Part shown: positions 37,132-45,963 of the stretch, piece after piece | Layout: each line of letters begins with the position of its first letter | Numbering within the stretch: position 1 is the stretch's first letter | DNA from: JAMXLJ01 sp036558745 | GTDB taxonomy: Bacteria; Actinomycetota; Acidimicrobiia; IMCC26256; JAMXLJ01 | Reading direction: 5' to 3' | Assembly (NCBI GenBank): GCA_036558745.1 | Contig: DATBEZ010000023.1 | Span: 1 to 64,000 of the forward strand | DNA: 64,000 nt | Position numbers and translations under genes: made by a program | Notes under the pieces: model-generated | The model's database searches: none | What the model was told of the DNA's origin: nothing | What the model saw: the letters and a program-made list of their open reading frames with translations, nothing else

Positions 37132-38898
37132 TCACCATCGGACCACATGGGCGCCCGAGTCCACCCACTGGTCGGAGCCGTCGCGCCACTTCTCGCCCGG
37201 GATGCGGGCCGAGGGCTCGATCTCCATCTGCCGGACGCCTTTCGGCAGGTCGAACTGGACGGTGAGCACCCGCCCCTGGCCCCGGAGGAGCTGGACGTAG
37301 GTCGCCACGACCCGGTTGTTGCCGTCGGCCCCGGCGGCCACGAGCGGCGCGCCGTTGTCGATGCGCACGTTGGCGGCGTCGGCGGGGACGTCGACGGAGA
37401 GGATGCCCAGGTACTCCCCCGGCGCGAGGTTCGAGTCGGGGAAGGGCCCGATGATGTACTGCGCGTCGTTCACGGGCGCGAAGTTCGCCATCGCGACCTT
37501 CACGGTCACCGCGGTGCCGGTCGGTGTGGCCTTCGTCTCGATGGTGGGTCCGACCGCCAGGAACTGGTCGAGCTTGTTCCCGCCCCGGTTCAGCACGGCG
37601 ACGAGCATCGAGTCGGACGGCAGCTCGCCGTCGATCCCTGCCGCCTTCCAACCCCGCTCCTCGACCGGGTTCGACGACCACGCGAGCACGTGGCGTCCCT
37701 GGGCGGCGTTGCGGAGCTGGTCGACGAGCGTGCCCGCGTCCCAGCCGCGCTGGTCGATGGCCGCGATCGCGGCGTTGGCGATGCCGCTCAGCTGCTCGCG
37801 GCGCTGTTGCTGGGCCTGGTCCTCGAACGACGCGCCCGCGTACTGGTCGTGCAACACGTATTGCACGACGTTGTTCGCGTCGATGACCCGGCCGTTCACG
37901 TTCACGGGGCCCGACGCGGCGAGGAGCGCCTGCAGCGCGACGGGGTCGATCACGAGGATGCCGTCGAGGCGCGGCCCGCCGTTGGCCTCCCACATGCGCG
38001 CCGCGAGCTCCGCGTTGGCCGGCAGCACCGGGCTCAGCATCAGGTTGCGCCACTCCTGGTTCGGGTTGCTCCACCCCCACCGCGCCGCGAGGTCGCCACC
38101 CATCGGCACGCCGGGAGGATCGAGCGCGAGCTCCGCCGTCGGGCTCATGTCGTGCATCGTGAAGCGTCCGTTGCTGAAGTCGAGGAGCCCCGCGCTCAGC
38201 CACATGCCGGAGCCGGCGCGCATCTCGGCATTGTTCGCGGCGACGACCAGATAGCGCGACGGGCCCTTCAGGACCGTGTCCAGGCCGACGGAGGCGGCGT
38301 TGACGTCGGACAGCGCGCGTCGCAGCTTGTCGAGGTCGCCCGAGAACTTGTTGCGCGCGTCGCGCAGCGGTCCGATGAGCGCGTTCGACGGTCCGAGGTC
38401 GACGTGCTCGAGCTTCTTCGACGAGTCGCCCGCGATGACACCGAGCTGTTGCACCTGCTGCACCCGCGCCGGACCGGTGACGACCTGGACGTCGAGCTGA
38501 CGGCGCGACGCGTTCATCGCGTCGCTCCCCACCGCGACGACGCGCTCCGCCGAGCCCGTCAGCGCATCGATGGAGTGGACCTGCCGACCGATCACCGGCA
38601 CGATCCGCAGCGGGACCATCCAGGGCGAGCCGGCCTTGTCGTGGGCCCGCGCGAAGTCGCGACGGGCGCCGGCGAAGAGATCGGCGCCCTTGCCCTGCAC
38701 GAGGTCGGTCGGCGTGAGGGAGGACCGGGCCTGGCGGACCAGGTCCATGCCGGCGTTGGCGTCGTGGCGGGCGGCGAGGAGGGTCACGGCGGAGATCGCC
38801 AGCCACGCGAGGACGAGGATGCCGCCGACGAGCCAATACGGCCACCACCGACGCCGGCGGCGACGGCGGGGCCGCGAGGGATCCCCGTCCGCAGCCAC
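37132..38898 (-). CDS. DUF4012-domain membrane protein
   Basis: 588 residues. A basic head (RRRRRRR) is followed by one membrane helix (YWLVGGILVLAWLAISAVTL) and then a large extracytoplasmic region. The DUF4012 signature is PSRYLVVAANNAEMRAGSGM near residue 220, followed by a domain with GILVIDPVALQALLAASGPV. Family members often lie in exopolysaccharide loci, function unknown. The start is the GTG at 38898, 7 nt after a TACGAT box (38911-38906). An ATG further upstream would lie before the promoter. Confidence 0.85.
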   Translation of the reverse strand: MAADGDPSRPRRRRRRRWWPYWLVGGILVLAWLAISAVTLLAARHDANAGMDLVRQARSSLTPTDLVQGKGADLFAGARRDFARAHDKAGSPWMVPLRIVPVIGRQVHSIDALTGSAERVVAVGSDAMNASRRQLDVQVVTGPARVQQVQQLGVIAGDSSKKLEHVDLGPSNALIGPLRDARNKFSGDLDKLRRALSDVNAASVGLDTVLKGPSRYLVVAANNAEMRAGSGMWLSAGLLDFSNGRFTMHDMSPTAELALDPPGVPMGGDLAARWGWSNPNQEWRNLMLSPVLPANAELAARMWEANGGPRLDGILVIDPVALQALLAASGPVNVNGRVIDANNVVQYVLHDQYAGASFEDQAQQQRREQLSGIANAAIAAIDQRGWDAGTLVDQLRNAAQGRHVLAWSSNPVEERGWKAAGIDGELPSDSMLVAVLNRGGNKLDQFLAVGPTIETKATPTGTAVTVKVAMANFAPVNDAQYIIGPFPDSNLAPGEYLGILSVDVPADAANVRIDNGAPLVAAGADGNNRVVATYVQLLRGQGRVLTVQFDLPKGVRQMEIEPSARIPGEKWRDGSDQWVDSGAHVVRW

Positions 38899-38905
38899 GC
38901 CGGCG

Positions 38906-38911
38906 ATCGTA
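38906..38911 (-). promoter_or_regulatory. -10 box TACGAT, leaderless start of DUF4012 gene
   Basis: TACGAT on the minus strand ends 7 nt before GTG 38898. It is one half of a compact divergent promoter region (the other half is at 38953-38958), only 68 bp between the two start codons. Confidence 0.55.
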
Positions 38912-38952
38912 GGCGGGGGCATGGGCTCCGCAGGCACATCCCTCTGTCGGCG

Positions 38953-38958
38953 TACCCT
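38953..38958 (+). promoter_or_regulatory. -10 box TACCCT, leaderless start of RecB-like pair
   Basis: TACCCT is followed by 8 nt and the ATG at 38967. No ribosome site is present before this ATG, consistent with a leaderless mRNA. Confidence 0.55.
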
Positions 38959-38966
38959 CGCCCGCG

Positions 38967-39749
38967 ATGAAGCAGGAAGCGGGCGACGGCGTCGACGAGC
39001 TGCCCAAGATCACCGCCGCCCATCTCCGACGCGCGACCACGCTCTGCGCGCGCCGTCTGGCCCACGAACGCGACGACCGGCGCAGCATGCGCCTCGGCAC
39101 CGGCCGCTTCCGCGTGTCGAACCGCCTGCTCGAGGACGCCCGCCTCACCCACGTGGATCTGTCGCCGCCCGACATCGGACACTTCCGCGCCGGGGAACCG
39201 CTCACCGCGGAGGAGCAGCGGCTGTACGAGACCGCGGCGCGCTGGTACGTCGCGCTGTACCAGGACCGTCCGGTGCGCAGCGTGGACCTCGGCGTCGAAG
39301 ACACGCGCCGCCACGCCGCCGGCGACGACGAACCGCGCGACGACGACGGGCCCGACGTCTGGTCGACACGCGTGCCGTCACTCGGTGTGCGTCTCGTCGG
39401 CCGGTGCGGCCTCACGGTGGAGGACGACGCGGGCACGCGCGAGCTCCGTGTGCTGCGGCTCGGTCGCGGGGTTCCACCCGGTGAGCTGCTCGACGACGTC
39501 GACGTGCGCTTCGCGGTCCTGCGTCTCGCCGACTGGGCGCCCGCGGGCCTGCTCGTCTCCGTCGCCGATCTCGTCCACGGCGCGCGTCGCGACGAGTGGA
39601 TGGACGTGGGTGGCGTGCGCCCCCTGCTGGAAGCGTGGCTGGAGGAACGGGCCGCGTTGCTGGCCGAGCGCGCCGCGGACCCGGCGCCGACGCCCGGGCT
39701 CGACTGTGGCTCGTGCCGCTTCATCCCGGGGTGCAGGGTCCACCAGTGA
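38967..39749 (+). CDS. RecB-like nuclease-fold paralogue lacking catalytic residues
   Basis: 260 residues with no clear named family. It ends in CGSCRFIPGCRVH, resembling CGWCRYRSICPD of the next protein. The stretch VGRCGLTVEDD..ELRVLRLG also lines up with TGRIDAVWIHDG..DARDYKTG there, so it looks like a PD-(D/E)XK paralogue in which the catalytic Asp and DxK are replaced (Cys-Gly and RxL). It may be a structural partner of the following enzyme, with which it overlaps by 4 bp (GTGA). This is inference from alignment by eye. Confidence 0.7.
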   Translation: MKQEAGDGVDELPKITAAHLRRATTLCARRLAHERDDRRSMRLGTGRFRVSNRLLEDARLTHVDLSPPDIGHFRAGEPLTAEEQRLYETAARWYVALYQDRPVRSVDLGVEDTRRHAAGDDEPRDDDGPDVWSTRVPSLGVRLVGRCGLTVEDDAGTRELRVLRLGRGVPPGELLDDVDVRFAVLRLADWAPAGLLVSVADLVHGARRDEWMDVGGVRPLLEAWLEERAALLAERAADPAPTPGLDCGSCRFIPGCRVHQ

Positions 39750-40552
39750 ACCGGTCCGACGAGATCCGGCTCCCGGAGATCCTCACGCTCAACGCGAGCG
39801 CGGTGATGCAGTGGCGACGCTGCCGTCGCGAGTTCCGCACCGACCGCATCCTCGGTGTCCCCACGAGCGACGAGGGACCCTCGCCTGACCTCGGCGTCGC
39901 GGTGCACGCGATGTTGCGTCAGGTGCACGAGACCGGTTCGTGTCGCGACCGCGCGCACGTGCTCGACGTGCTCGGTGCGCACGGGTTCGACGGTCCGGGT
40001 CCGCTGGTCGGCTACGTCGAGCGGCACGCGCGCCGCTGCCCGCTCGACGCGTCGTGGGCCGCGCACGAGCTGGAGCTGGCGCGCTTCCACAAGCGACCGG
40101 CGCCGATGTTCATGACGACCGGTCGCATCGACGCGGTGTGGATCCACGACGGCATCGTCGACGCGCGCGACTACAAGACCGGCGGCAATCCGTCATCGGA
40201 CCGGGTCGGGGACGATGCCCGCGCCCGCGTGCAGGCGTGGCTGCTGGCCGAGCGCGCGCTGCGCAAGGGACTGAGGGTACGGGTGCGCTACGAGTACCTG
40301 TCGGCGGAGATCGACGACGATCCGGAGCCGTTCGAGCCCGACGCCGACGAGCTCGCCGCGATCGAGGACGAGCTGCGCGTCGTCGCGGCGGAGGTCTGGA
40401 AGGAAGAGAACTACGCCGGGGTCGCCGAGCGCGAGGTCTGCGGCTGGTGCCGCTACAGGTCGATCTGTCCCGACAGCGCGGCACCGTCGGTGGCGACGTG
40501 GCCCGAGCCACCCGCCGACGACGAGGACGAGGACGATCCGGACCCGGCCTGA
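39746..40552 (+). CDS. PD-(D/E)XK nuclease superfamily protein (RecB C-terminal-like)
   Basis: 268 residues. NASAVMQWRRCRREFRTDRI is the N-terminal Cys-containing entry to RecB/Cas4-like nucleases. GRIDAVWIHDGIVDARDYKTG carries the D..DxK catalytic set, and QAWLLAE follows with the conserved Gln. The C-terminal CGWCRYRSIC, with the early Cys, could hold an iron-sulfur cluster. The acidic tail (DDEDEDD) is long. The GTG at 39746 overlaps the upstream paralogue by 4 bp. No helicase partner is in the window. Confidence 0.85.
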   Translation: MNRSDEIRLPEILTLNASAVMQWRRCRREFRTDRILGVPTSDEGPSPDLGVAVHAMLRQVHETGSCRDRAHVLDVLGAHGFDGPGPLVGYVERHARRCPLDASWAAHELELARFHKRPAPMFMTTGRIDAVWIHDGIVDARDYKTGGNPSSDRVGDDARARVQAWLLAERALRKGLRVRVRYEYLSAEIDDDPEPFEPDADELAAIEDELRVVAAEVWKEENYAGVAEREVCGWCRYRSICPDSAAPSVATWPEPPADDEDEDDPDPA

Positions 40553-40610
40553 GACACGCTCGCGGCCGCGCGTGACCCGCGTCGCTTCTTTCGGCGTGGA
40601 GGCGTGGCGG

Positions 40611-40616
40611 TACCGT
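40611..40616 (+). promoter_or_regulatory. -10 box TACCGT, leaderless start of DUF983 gene
   Basis: TACCGT is followed by 7 nt and GTG 40624. An earlier in-frame GTG at 40615 overlaps the box itself and is therefore unlikely as a start. Confidence 0.5.
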
Positions 40617-40623
40617 GGCCCGC

Positions 40624-41040
40624 GTGTCGAGCATGCCGCAACGAGCTCTGCAGCCCAGCCGCTGGCGGACCATGTGGTGGGGCTTCACCCGGCGCTGCCC
40701 CCGGTGCGGGAGCGGCCATCTCTTCAAGCGGTACTTCACGCTCGTGCCGGACTGCCCGCGCTGCGGCCTGCACTTCGAACGTGAGCAGGGCTACTTCGCC
40801 GGCGCGCTCGCGATCAACATCATGGTCGTCGGCGCGGTGTTCGCGGCCGTGTTCGTCACGCTCGTCGCGCTGACGGTGCCCGACATCCCGGTCGCGCCAC
40901 TGCTCGCGGTGCTGGTCCCGATCATGCTGTTCGGGCCGATCCTTTACTACCCGTTCTCGAAGACGGTGTGGATGGCGGTCGACCGCGCCTACCTGCAACG
41001 GCTCGATCGGCACGAAGTCTTCGACGAGCGCTCTCGTTAG
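40624..41040 (+). CDS. DUF983 zinc-ribbon membrane protein
   Basis: 138 residues. Two CPRCG motifs (CPRCGSGHLF and CPRCGLHFE) form a zinc ribbon, followed by two membrane helices (INIMVVGAVFAAVFVTLVAL and LLAVLVPIMLFGPILYYPF). This matches DUF983, function unknown. The start follows the leaderless promoter. It converges on the small gene at 41037-41255 with a 4-bp overlap. Confidence 0.85.
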   Translation: MSSMPQRALQPSRWRTMWWGFTRRCPRCGSGHLFKRYFTLVPDCPRCGLHFEREQGYFAGALAINIMVVGAVFAAVFVTLVALTVPDIPVAPLLAVLVPIMLFGPILYYPFSKTVWMAVDRAYLQRLDRHEVFDERSR

Positions 41041-41255
41041 GAGCGCGCGAGATTCACCCTCAGCACGAGCACGCCGTCCTCGAACGCCCAGGCGGCGTCG
41101 CCGACGATGGCGTAGTCCTGGAAGTCGAGCTGCGCCTGCGCGATGAAGCGCTCGCGCTCTGCGCCCGCGACGGGTGGGAGCGGACGGTTCCTCACCGCGG
41201 CGGCCCGATCACGGAATCGCTGGAGCATCGCGTCGACGTCGAGCTCATCGGCCAT
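41037..41255 (-). CDS. Small protein of unknown function
   Basis: 72 residues with normal coding bias: an amphipathic N-terminal half (DVDAMLQRFRDRAAAV) and a beta-like end (DGVLVLRVNLARS). I do not recognise it. The ATG at 41255 lies 64 bp inside the 3' end of prmC in another frame, so translation is probably coupled to that gene. Either this start or the prmC tail could be mis-set. Confidence 0.6.
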   Translation of the reverse strand: MADELDVDAMLQRFRDRAAAVRNRPLPPVAGAERERFIAQAQLDFQDYAIVGDAAWAFEDGVLVLRVNLARS

Positions 41256-42175
41256 CGCTTCGAGCCTACCCGCCGTCGTGCGACGAGCACGCGGTCACGG
41301 CCCGCGAGGTCGGGACGCGTGAACGCCTCCTCGAACTCGCACTCGAGCGCGAGCGCGACCGCGTCGACGGCCTGCGACGGCGCGATCTCGCACACGACCA
41401 CACCCGACGGCTCCAGCCACGCGGGCGCGTCGGTGAGGATGCGCTCGATCGCCTCGAAGCCCGTCGGTCCGCTCACCAACGCTTCCAGCGGTTCGTACTC
41501 CGCGACCTCCGGCGGCAACGACGCCATCTCGCGGTTGGCGATGTACGGAGGGTTCGACACCACGACCCGGACCTTCCCGCGCAGGAACGCGGGCAGCGCG
41601 CCGAACCACGAGCCTTCCGCGACGCGGACGCGCACCGCGGCCTTGCCGGCGCCCGCGAGGTTCGCACGCGCGACGGCCAACGCCTCCTCGCTGACGTCGG
41701 TCGCCCACACCTCGGCGCGCGGCAGCTCCCACGCGACCGACAACGCGAGCGCGCCCGAGCCGGTTCCGAGATCGACCACGACGTAGTCGGTGTCGCTGCG
41801 GGCCCACGAGGTGCGCTTCCCGCGCCGCGCGCCGAGCCGGACCGCCTCTTCGATCGCGATCTCGGCGACGACCTCCGTCTCCGGACGCGGGATCAGCACC
41901 CGCCGGTCGACGAGCAGGTCGAGCTGGCGGAACGACCAGTGACCGAGGACGTACTGCAACGGCTCACCACCGCAGCGACGTTCGACGAGCCACGTCATGC
42001 GCCGCACCGCGCGATCCGGCGCGGTCTCCGGCCCCTCCGCGAACAGCTCGGCCGCGTCGTAGCCCGACACCTCCTCGAGCAGCCAGCGGGCCTCGGTCGA
42101 GGGCGACGGCACACCCGCGCGTCGCAACTCCGCCTCGGCCTCGGCACCGAGCGCGCGCCACGTCGGCATACCCAC
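41192..42175 (-). CDS. prmC: Release-factor glutamine N5-methyltransferase
   Basis: Methylates the GGQ glutamine of release factors RF1 and RF2. It has the SAM loop VVDLGTGSGALALSVA and the hallmark NPPY motif in VVSNPPYIANREM. An N-terminal helical RF-binding domain includes PLQYVLGHWSFRQLDL, and IPRPETE follows. It directly follows prfA, its substrate. The GTG at 42175 abuts the prfA stop; the ATG at 42169 is an alternative. The last 25 residues overlap the small gene. Confidence 0.95.
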   Translation of the reverse strand: MGMPTWRALGAEAEAELRRAGVPSPSTEARWLLEEVSGYDAAELFAEGPETAPDRAVRRMTWLVERRCGGEPLQYVLGHWSFRQLDLLVDRRVLIPRPETEVVAEIAIEEAVRLGARRGKRTSWARSDTDYVVVDLGTGSGALALSVAWELPRAEVWATDVSEEALAVARANLAGAGKAAVRVRVAEGSWFGALPAFLRGKVRVVVSNPPYIANREMASLPPEVAEYEPLEALVSGPTGFEAIERILTDAPAWLEPSGVVVCEIAPSQAVDAVALALECEFEEAFTRPDLAGRDRVLVARRRVGSKRWPMSSTSTRCSSDSVIGPPR

Positions 42176-43255
42176 TTAGTTCGAGACGCCGCCGAGCTGG
42201 TCACCGCGCTCGGCGGCGGCGAGCGCGTCGACGATCTCGTCGAGCTGACCCTGGAGCACCTGGTCGAGGGAGTGCAACGTCACGCCGACCCGGTGGTCGG
42301 TCACGCGGTTCTCCTTGTAGTTGTACGTCCTGCTCTTGTCGGAGCGGTCACCGCTCTTGACCTGGCTCCGCCGGGCCGACGACAGCTCCTGGGCCTGGCG
42401 CTCCTGCTCGATCTGCATCAGGCGGGCGCGCAGGATGCGCATTGCCTTCTCCTTGTTCTGGAGCTGGCTCTTCTCGTCCTGGCACGTCACGACCAGGCCC
42501 GACGGCTTGTGGGTGATGCGGACGGCGGAGTCGGTCGTGTTCACCGACTGACCGCCCGGCCCGGTCGAGCGGTACACGTCGATGTCGAGGTCGTTCGGGT
42601 CGACCTCGACCGCGATCTCCTCCGCCTCGGGCAGCACCGCGACCGTCGCCGCGCTCGTGTGCACGCGACCCTGGCTCTCGGTGACCGGCACCCGCTGCAC
42701 GCGATGGACGCCGGCCTCGTACTTCAGCCGCGCCCACGCGTCGGGGCCCTTCACGACGAAGGTGACGTCACGGAACCCGCCCATGTCGGACGGCTGGCTC
42801 GCGAGCGGCTCCACCTTCCAACCGTGGGCCTCGGCGTAGCGCTGATACATGCGGTAGAGGTCGCCGGCCCAGATGTTGGCCTCCTCACCGCCGACCGCAC
42901 CCCGGATCTCGACGATCACGTTCTTGCCGTCGTTGGGGTCACGAGGGATCAGCAGCTCGCGCAGCCGCTCGTCGAGCACGGCGAGCTCCTCCTCCTTCGC
43001 GCCCACCTCGCCCCGCAGGTAGTCGCGCATCTCGGCGTCGTCCTCGCCGGCGAGCAGCTCCTTCGCATCCTTCAGGTCGGCCTCGGCCCGCTTGTACTCG
43101 CCCCACGTGTCGACGATGGGCTTGAGCTCGGAGTGGCGCCGGCCGGCCTCGCGCGCCTCGGCCTGGTCACCCGAGGCGTAGATCTCGGGCAGGCGAGACT
43201 CGAGCTTCTCGAGCTCGGTCTCCAGGTCGGCCAGGCGTTCACGGGGGAGCATCAC
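42176..43255 (-). CDS. prfA: Peptide chain release factor 1
   Basis: Recognises UAA and UAG and triggers peptide release. 359 residues. The GGQ loop is in STGPGGQSVNTTDSAVRI, the codon-reading tripeptide (PxT) in RVPVTESQGRVHTSAAT, and RF1-specific sequence runs through the C-terminus. The start is the ATG at 43255 or 43252. It is followed immediately by prmC. Confidence 0.97.
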   Translation of the reverse strand: MMLPRERLADLETELEKLESRLPEIYASGDQAEAREAGRRHSELKPIVDTWGEYKRAEADLKDAKELLAGEDDAEMRDYLRGEVGAKEEELAVLDERLRELLIPRDPNDGKNVIVEIRGAVGGEEANIWAGDLYRMYQRYAEAHGWKVEPLASQPSDMGGFRDVTFVVKGPDAWARLKYEAGVHRVQRVPVTESQGRVHTSAATVAVLPEAEEIAVEVDPNDLDIDVYRSTGPGGQSVNTTDSAVRITHKPSGLVVTCQDEKSQLQNKEKAMRILRARLMQIEQERQAQELSSARRSQVKSGDRSDKSRTYNYKENRVTDHRVGVTLHSLDQVLQGQLDEIVDALAAAERGDQLGGVSN

Positions 43256-43378
43256 GCCCAGGGTAACGGGATGGACCGAAGCGCTCTTCCCCGCTCGATG
43301 GTCGCGCTCGCAAGCTCGCCGCTCCGCCCGCCGACGACACTCGGGCGGGTCGACGGGTTCTGCCTGGTGGCTCCCGCC

Positions 43379-44746
43379 TCAGCCCAACTGGGGAAAGCCC
43401 AACTCCTCTTTCCCCACGGCGCGCTCCTCGGCCACGCGGTCGAGCCAGGCGTGGAAGTCGTCGGAGCCGGACCGGTCGGCGATGGCACGCGGGATCGCCG
43501 GGAACGCGTAGTCGGGCGAGGGCAGCGGCGGATGGTCGCCCACGGGCTTGCGCGCCATCGCCGCCTCGATCACGGGCTCGAGTCGCTTGGCCTTCTCGCG
43601 CTGGTGCGCCTCGTCGCGCTCGGCGAACTCGGGGAGCACCTCGCGGCCGAACAGCTCGAGGCTCTCCATGATGTGCTCGTGACGGTTGGTACCCGCCTGG
43701 CTCACGAAGATGACCTGGTCGACGCCGTACGCCTCGTAACGCCGCAGGAACTCGCGCAGCTGCTCGGGTGTCCCGATCGCGCCGCGCAGACCCGACACGC
43801 CCTGCTCGACCGCCTTGGCACCGAGACGGTCGGAGTGCTGCGCGGCTGCGACGACGGCCTCGGGCGAGTACCCCTTCTCGGCGCGCAGCTTCTCGTACTC
43901 GGCCCACACGTCGGTGACGCCGGGCTGGTGACGTCCGAAGATGTAGTAGTGCGCGAGCGAGTAGCCGAAGAAGTTCGCCCCCTCGAGCCCGCGGGCGAGC
44001 GCCTCCTGCTCGTCGCGGTGGCACATCATCGGCGTGACGCACGCGAGATTCGCGTTGACGGCGTCACCGATCGGCACGCACTCGTTCGCGAGCGTCTCGT
44101 GGTAGTCGTGCATCCAGTGCTCGGCCTCTTCGGGATCGATGAACGCGAACGTCAGCGCGCCGATCCCCTTCTGCGCGGCCAGATGGATCGTGTCGCGCCG
44201 GCTGCATGCGACCCACACCGGCGGGTGCGGCTTCTGGCGCGGCTTCGGGATCACGTTGCGGGGCGGCATCGTCACGTGCTCGCCCGCGAACCCCGTGAAC
44301 GGCTCCTCGCTGAGGCACCGGAGCGCGACGCGCAACCCCTCCTCCCACATCTCGCGCTTCTGCAGGGGATCGACGAGGAAGGCGCCGAGCTCGGCCTCCG
44401 AGCTCGATTCGCCGGTCCCGAAGTCGACCCGACCGTTCGAGAGCAGGTCGAGCGTGGCGATCCGCTCGGCGACGCGTGCCGGATGGTTGAACGGCGGCGG
44501 CGTCTGCACGATGCCGTGACCGAGCCGGATGCGCTGGGTGCGCTGGGAGACCGCGGCCAGGAACAGCTCCGGTGCGCTCGAGTGGCTGTACTCCTCGAGG
44601 AAGTGGTGCTCGACCTCCCACACGTAGTCGATGCCGAGACGGTCCGCGAGCTCGCACTGCTCGAGCGCGTGCTGCAGCAGCGCGTACTCGCTGTCGTCGT
44701 CCCAGGGCCGCGGGAGCTGGTGCTCGTAGAAGATCCCGAACTTCAT
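43379..44746 (-). CDS. LLM-class flavin-dependent oxidoreductase (luciferase-like monooxygenase)
   Basis: 455 residues, longer than the usual 330-380. The start MKFGIFYEHQLPRPW and the segments YVWEVEHHFLEEYSHSS, LGHGIVQTPPPFNHP and VDFGTGESSSEAE are typical of the bacterial luciferase superfamily. These enzymes use reduced FMN (or F420 in some actinobacteria). A helical C-terminal addition of about 80 residues is rich in Arg and Glu. It lies 10 bp behind the diiron-like gene, so the two form an operon controlled at 45934-45963. Substrate unknown. Confidence 0.9.
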   Translation of the reverse strand: MKFGIFYEHQLPRPWDDDSEYALLQHALEQCELADRLGIDYVWEVEHHFLEEYSHSSAPELFLAAVSQRTQRIRLGHGIVQTPPPFNHPARVAERIATLDLLSNGRVDFGTGESSSEAELGAFLVDPLQKREMWEEGLRVALRCLSEEPFTGFAGEHVTMPPRNVIPKPRQKPHPPVWVACSRRDTIHLAAQKGIGALTFAFIDPEEAEHWMHDYHETLANECVPIGDAVNANLACVTPMMCHRDEQEALARGLEGANFFGYSLAHYYIFGRHQPGVTDVWAEYEKLRAEKGYSPEAVVAAAQHSDRLGAKAVEQGVSGLRGAIGTPEQLREFLRRYEAYGVDQVIFVSQAGTNRHEHIMESLELFGREVLPEFAERDEAHQREKAKRLEPVIEAAMARKPVGDHPPLPSPDYAFPAIPRAIADRSGSDDFHAWLDRVAEERAVGKEELGFPQLG

Positions 44747-44756
44747 CGAGACCCGT

Positions 44757-45875
44757 TCAGTACGCGGAACGAAGCGGAGCGCCGCCGACGGGGGCGCGGT
44801 CGCGGTCGGGACGCACGCTCCCGAGCGAGTGGAACTCCTCGAGCACGTCATCACGGCGCGGGTGGCCGGCGAGCGCGTACTCGACCTCGTCGAGCGTGCT
44901 GCGCAGGAGCTGCTCACGACGGGGCCCGAGCGAGTCGGCGAGCATCATGTCCCACAGCGTGCCGACGACCTCCGTGCCCGGGATGCCCCGGCCCGACTCG
45001 CAGACGAACGTGCGGTCGCGCATCTCCGTCAGCGCGGTGCGCAGGTACTCGACGTGTGGCGTCTCGTCCTGACGGATGTACGACACGAGCCGCGCCGCCT
45101 CGCCGTCGCCGGCAACGAGCTCGCCGTCGGAGAGCACCGCCTCGGCCCACGCGAACGTGTGGAACGCCGACACCTCGATGAGCAGGATGTTGATCATCCG
45201 CTGCACGAGCAACTCGAGCGCGAGGTCGAGATCGTCGAAGCGCCGCATCGCGAGCATGCGCGTGCGCGCGACCTCGGGATCGGGCACACCGCCGTTGGCG
45301 GGTCCCGCGATGCCCATGCGCTCGAGCATGCGCTCGGTCTCGTCGTCGGTGACGGGCCGGTCGAACGCGACGTCGCGCGCCGCGAACCACATGTCCTTGT
45401 GGCCGGACTCGTCGCCGTACCCCGCCTCGTCGCGCGCGTGCGCCTCGAACAACCCGCGCTGGAGGTGCGCCGTGGCGGTGCCGGAGATGCTCTCGTCGAA
45501 GAAACGCTGTAGGTCGCCCGCGTCCGCGTGACGGATCATCGCCCCGAACCCCTCGACCGTGCCGATGCGCGTCAGCGTCGTGACGATCGGGCCCTCGACC
45601 CCTTCGCGCAGCAGGAACTTGGCCTGCGCCACGTTCGGGTACGTCTCGGGCCATGCCTCGAGCGGCGCGTGGACGAGCTCGCTGCCGAACTGCTCGCGAT
45701 GGTGCTGTTGCCACGCGTCGATCGCGGGGACGCGAAAGCGCGTCCGCGGCGAACGGTACGCGCCATCCGCGTCGAAGCCGCCGTGGCAGCGCCGGCCACC
45801 CGCGACGAGCGGAGTCGTGACGGCCGGGTCCTCGAGCAGCTCACGCTCGGACCACTCGAGTTGCAGGTTGCTCAT
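44757..45875 (-). CDS. Ferritin-like putative diiron protein of unknown function
   Basis: 372 residues, largely helical. Possible metal ligands are regularly placed: FEAHARDEAGYGDESGHKD, IEVSAFHTFAWAE and the ExxH pair in RQDETPHVEYL. That is the E/ExxH pattern of ferritin-like diiron enzymes, though I cannot name a family. It is first in an operon with a flavin monooxygenase and divergent from a TetR gene. The ATG at 45875 follows GAGG by 5 nt. It may be an oxygenase or a metabolite-handling partner. Confidence 0.75.
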   Translation of the reverse strand: MSNLQLEWSERELLEDPAVTTPLVAGGRRCHGGFDADGAYRSPRTRFRVPAIDAWQQHHREQFGSELVHAPLEAWPETYPNVAQAKFLLREGVEGPIVTTLTRIGTVEGFGAMIRHADAGDLQRFFDESISGTATAHLQRGLFEAHARDEAGYGDESGHKDMWFAARDVAFDRPVTDDETERMLERMGIAGPANGGVPDPEVARTRMLAMRRFDDLDLALELLVQRMINILLIEVSAFHTFAWAEAVLSDGELVAGDGEAARLVSYIRQDETPHVEYLRTALTEMRDRTFVCESGRGIPGTEVVGTLWDMMLADSLGPRREQLLRSTLDEVEYALAGHPRRDDVLEEFHSLGSVRPDRDRAPVGGAPLRSAY

Positions 45876-45933
45876 GTGGACCTCGTGCTCGTCCGGACTT
45901 GGGGGGGCGTACCGGCGGGGCGGTACACCCTGG

Positions 45934-45963
45934 AGTGTATACTTCGGCGTATACCTATGGCAA
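45934..45963 (-). promoter_or_regulatory. Promoter of diiron/monooxygenase operon (TTGCCA-N18-TACACT)
   Basis: On the minus strand TTGCCA (45963-45958) and TACACT (45939-45934) are separated by 18 nt. The -35 box overlaps the tetR start codon and the spacer holds the GTATAC palindrome, so a bound repressor would block it. The leader is about 50 nt. Confidence 0.6.
45937..45954. promoter_or_regulatory. TetR operator GTATAC-N6-GTATAC
   Basis: A perfect 18-bp palindromic arrangement, GTATAC TTCGGC GTATAC, ending 2 bp before the tetR ATG. It overlaps a TATACT -10 box (45938-45943) for tetR and the opposing promoter. A second partial match (GTACAC..GTGTAT) lies at its left. Such placement indicates autorepression and divergent control. 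Confidence 0.7.

Noticed and set aside
36737..40147. A 1136-codon minus-strand frame
   Set aside because: It is a different frame of DUF4012 and an antisense frame of the RecB-like pair; Arg-rich, with no motifs.
41174..45181. A 1335-codon open frame on the plus strand
   Set aside because: Antisense shadow across prmC, prfA, the flavin monooxygenase and the diiron-like gene; no homology and it crosses several real genes.
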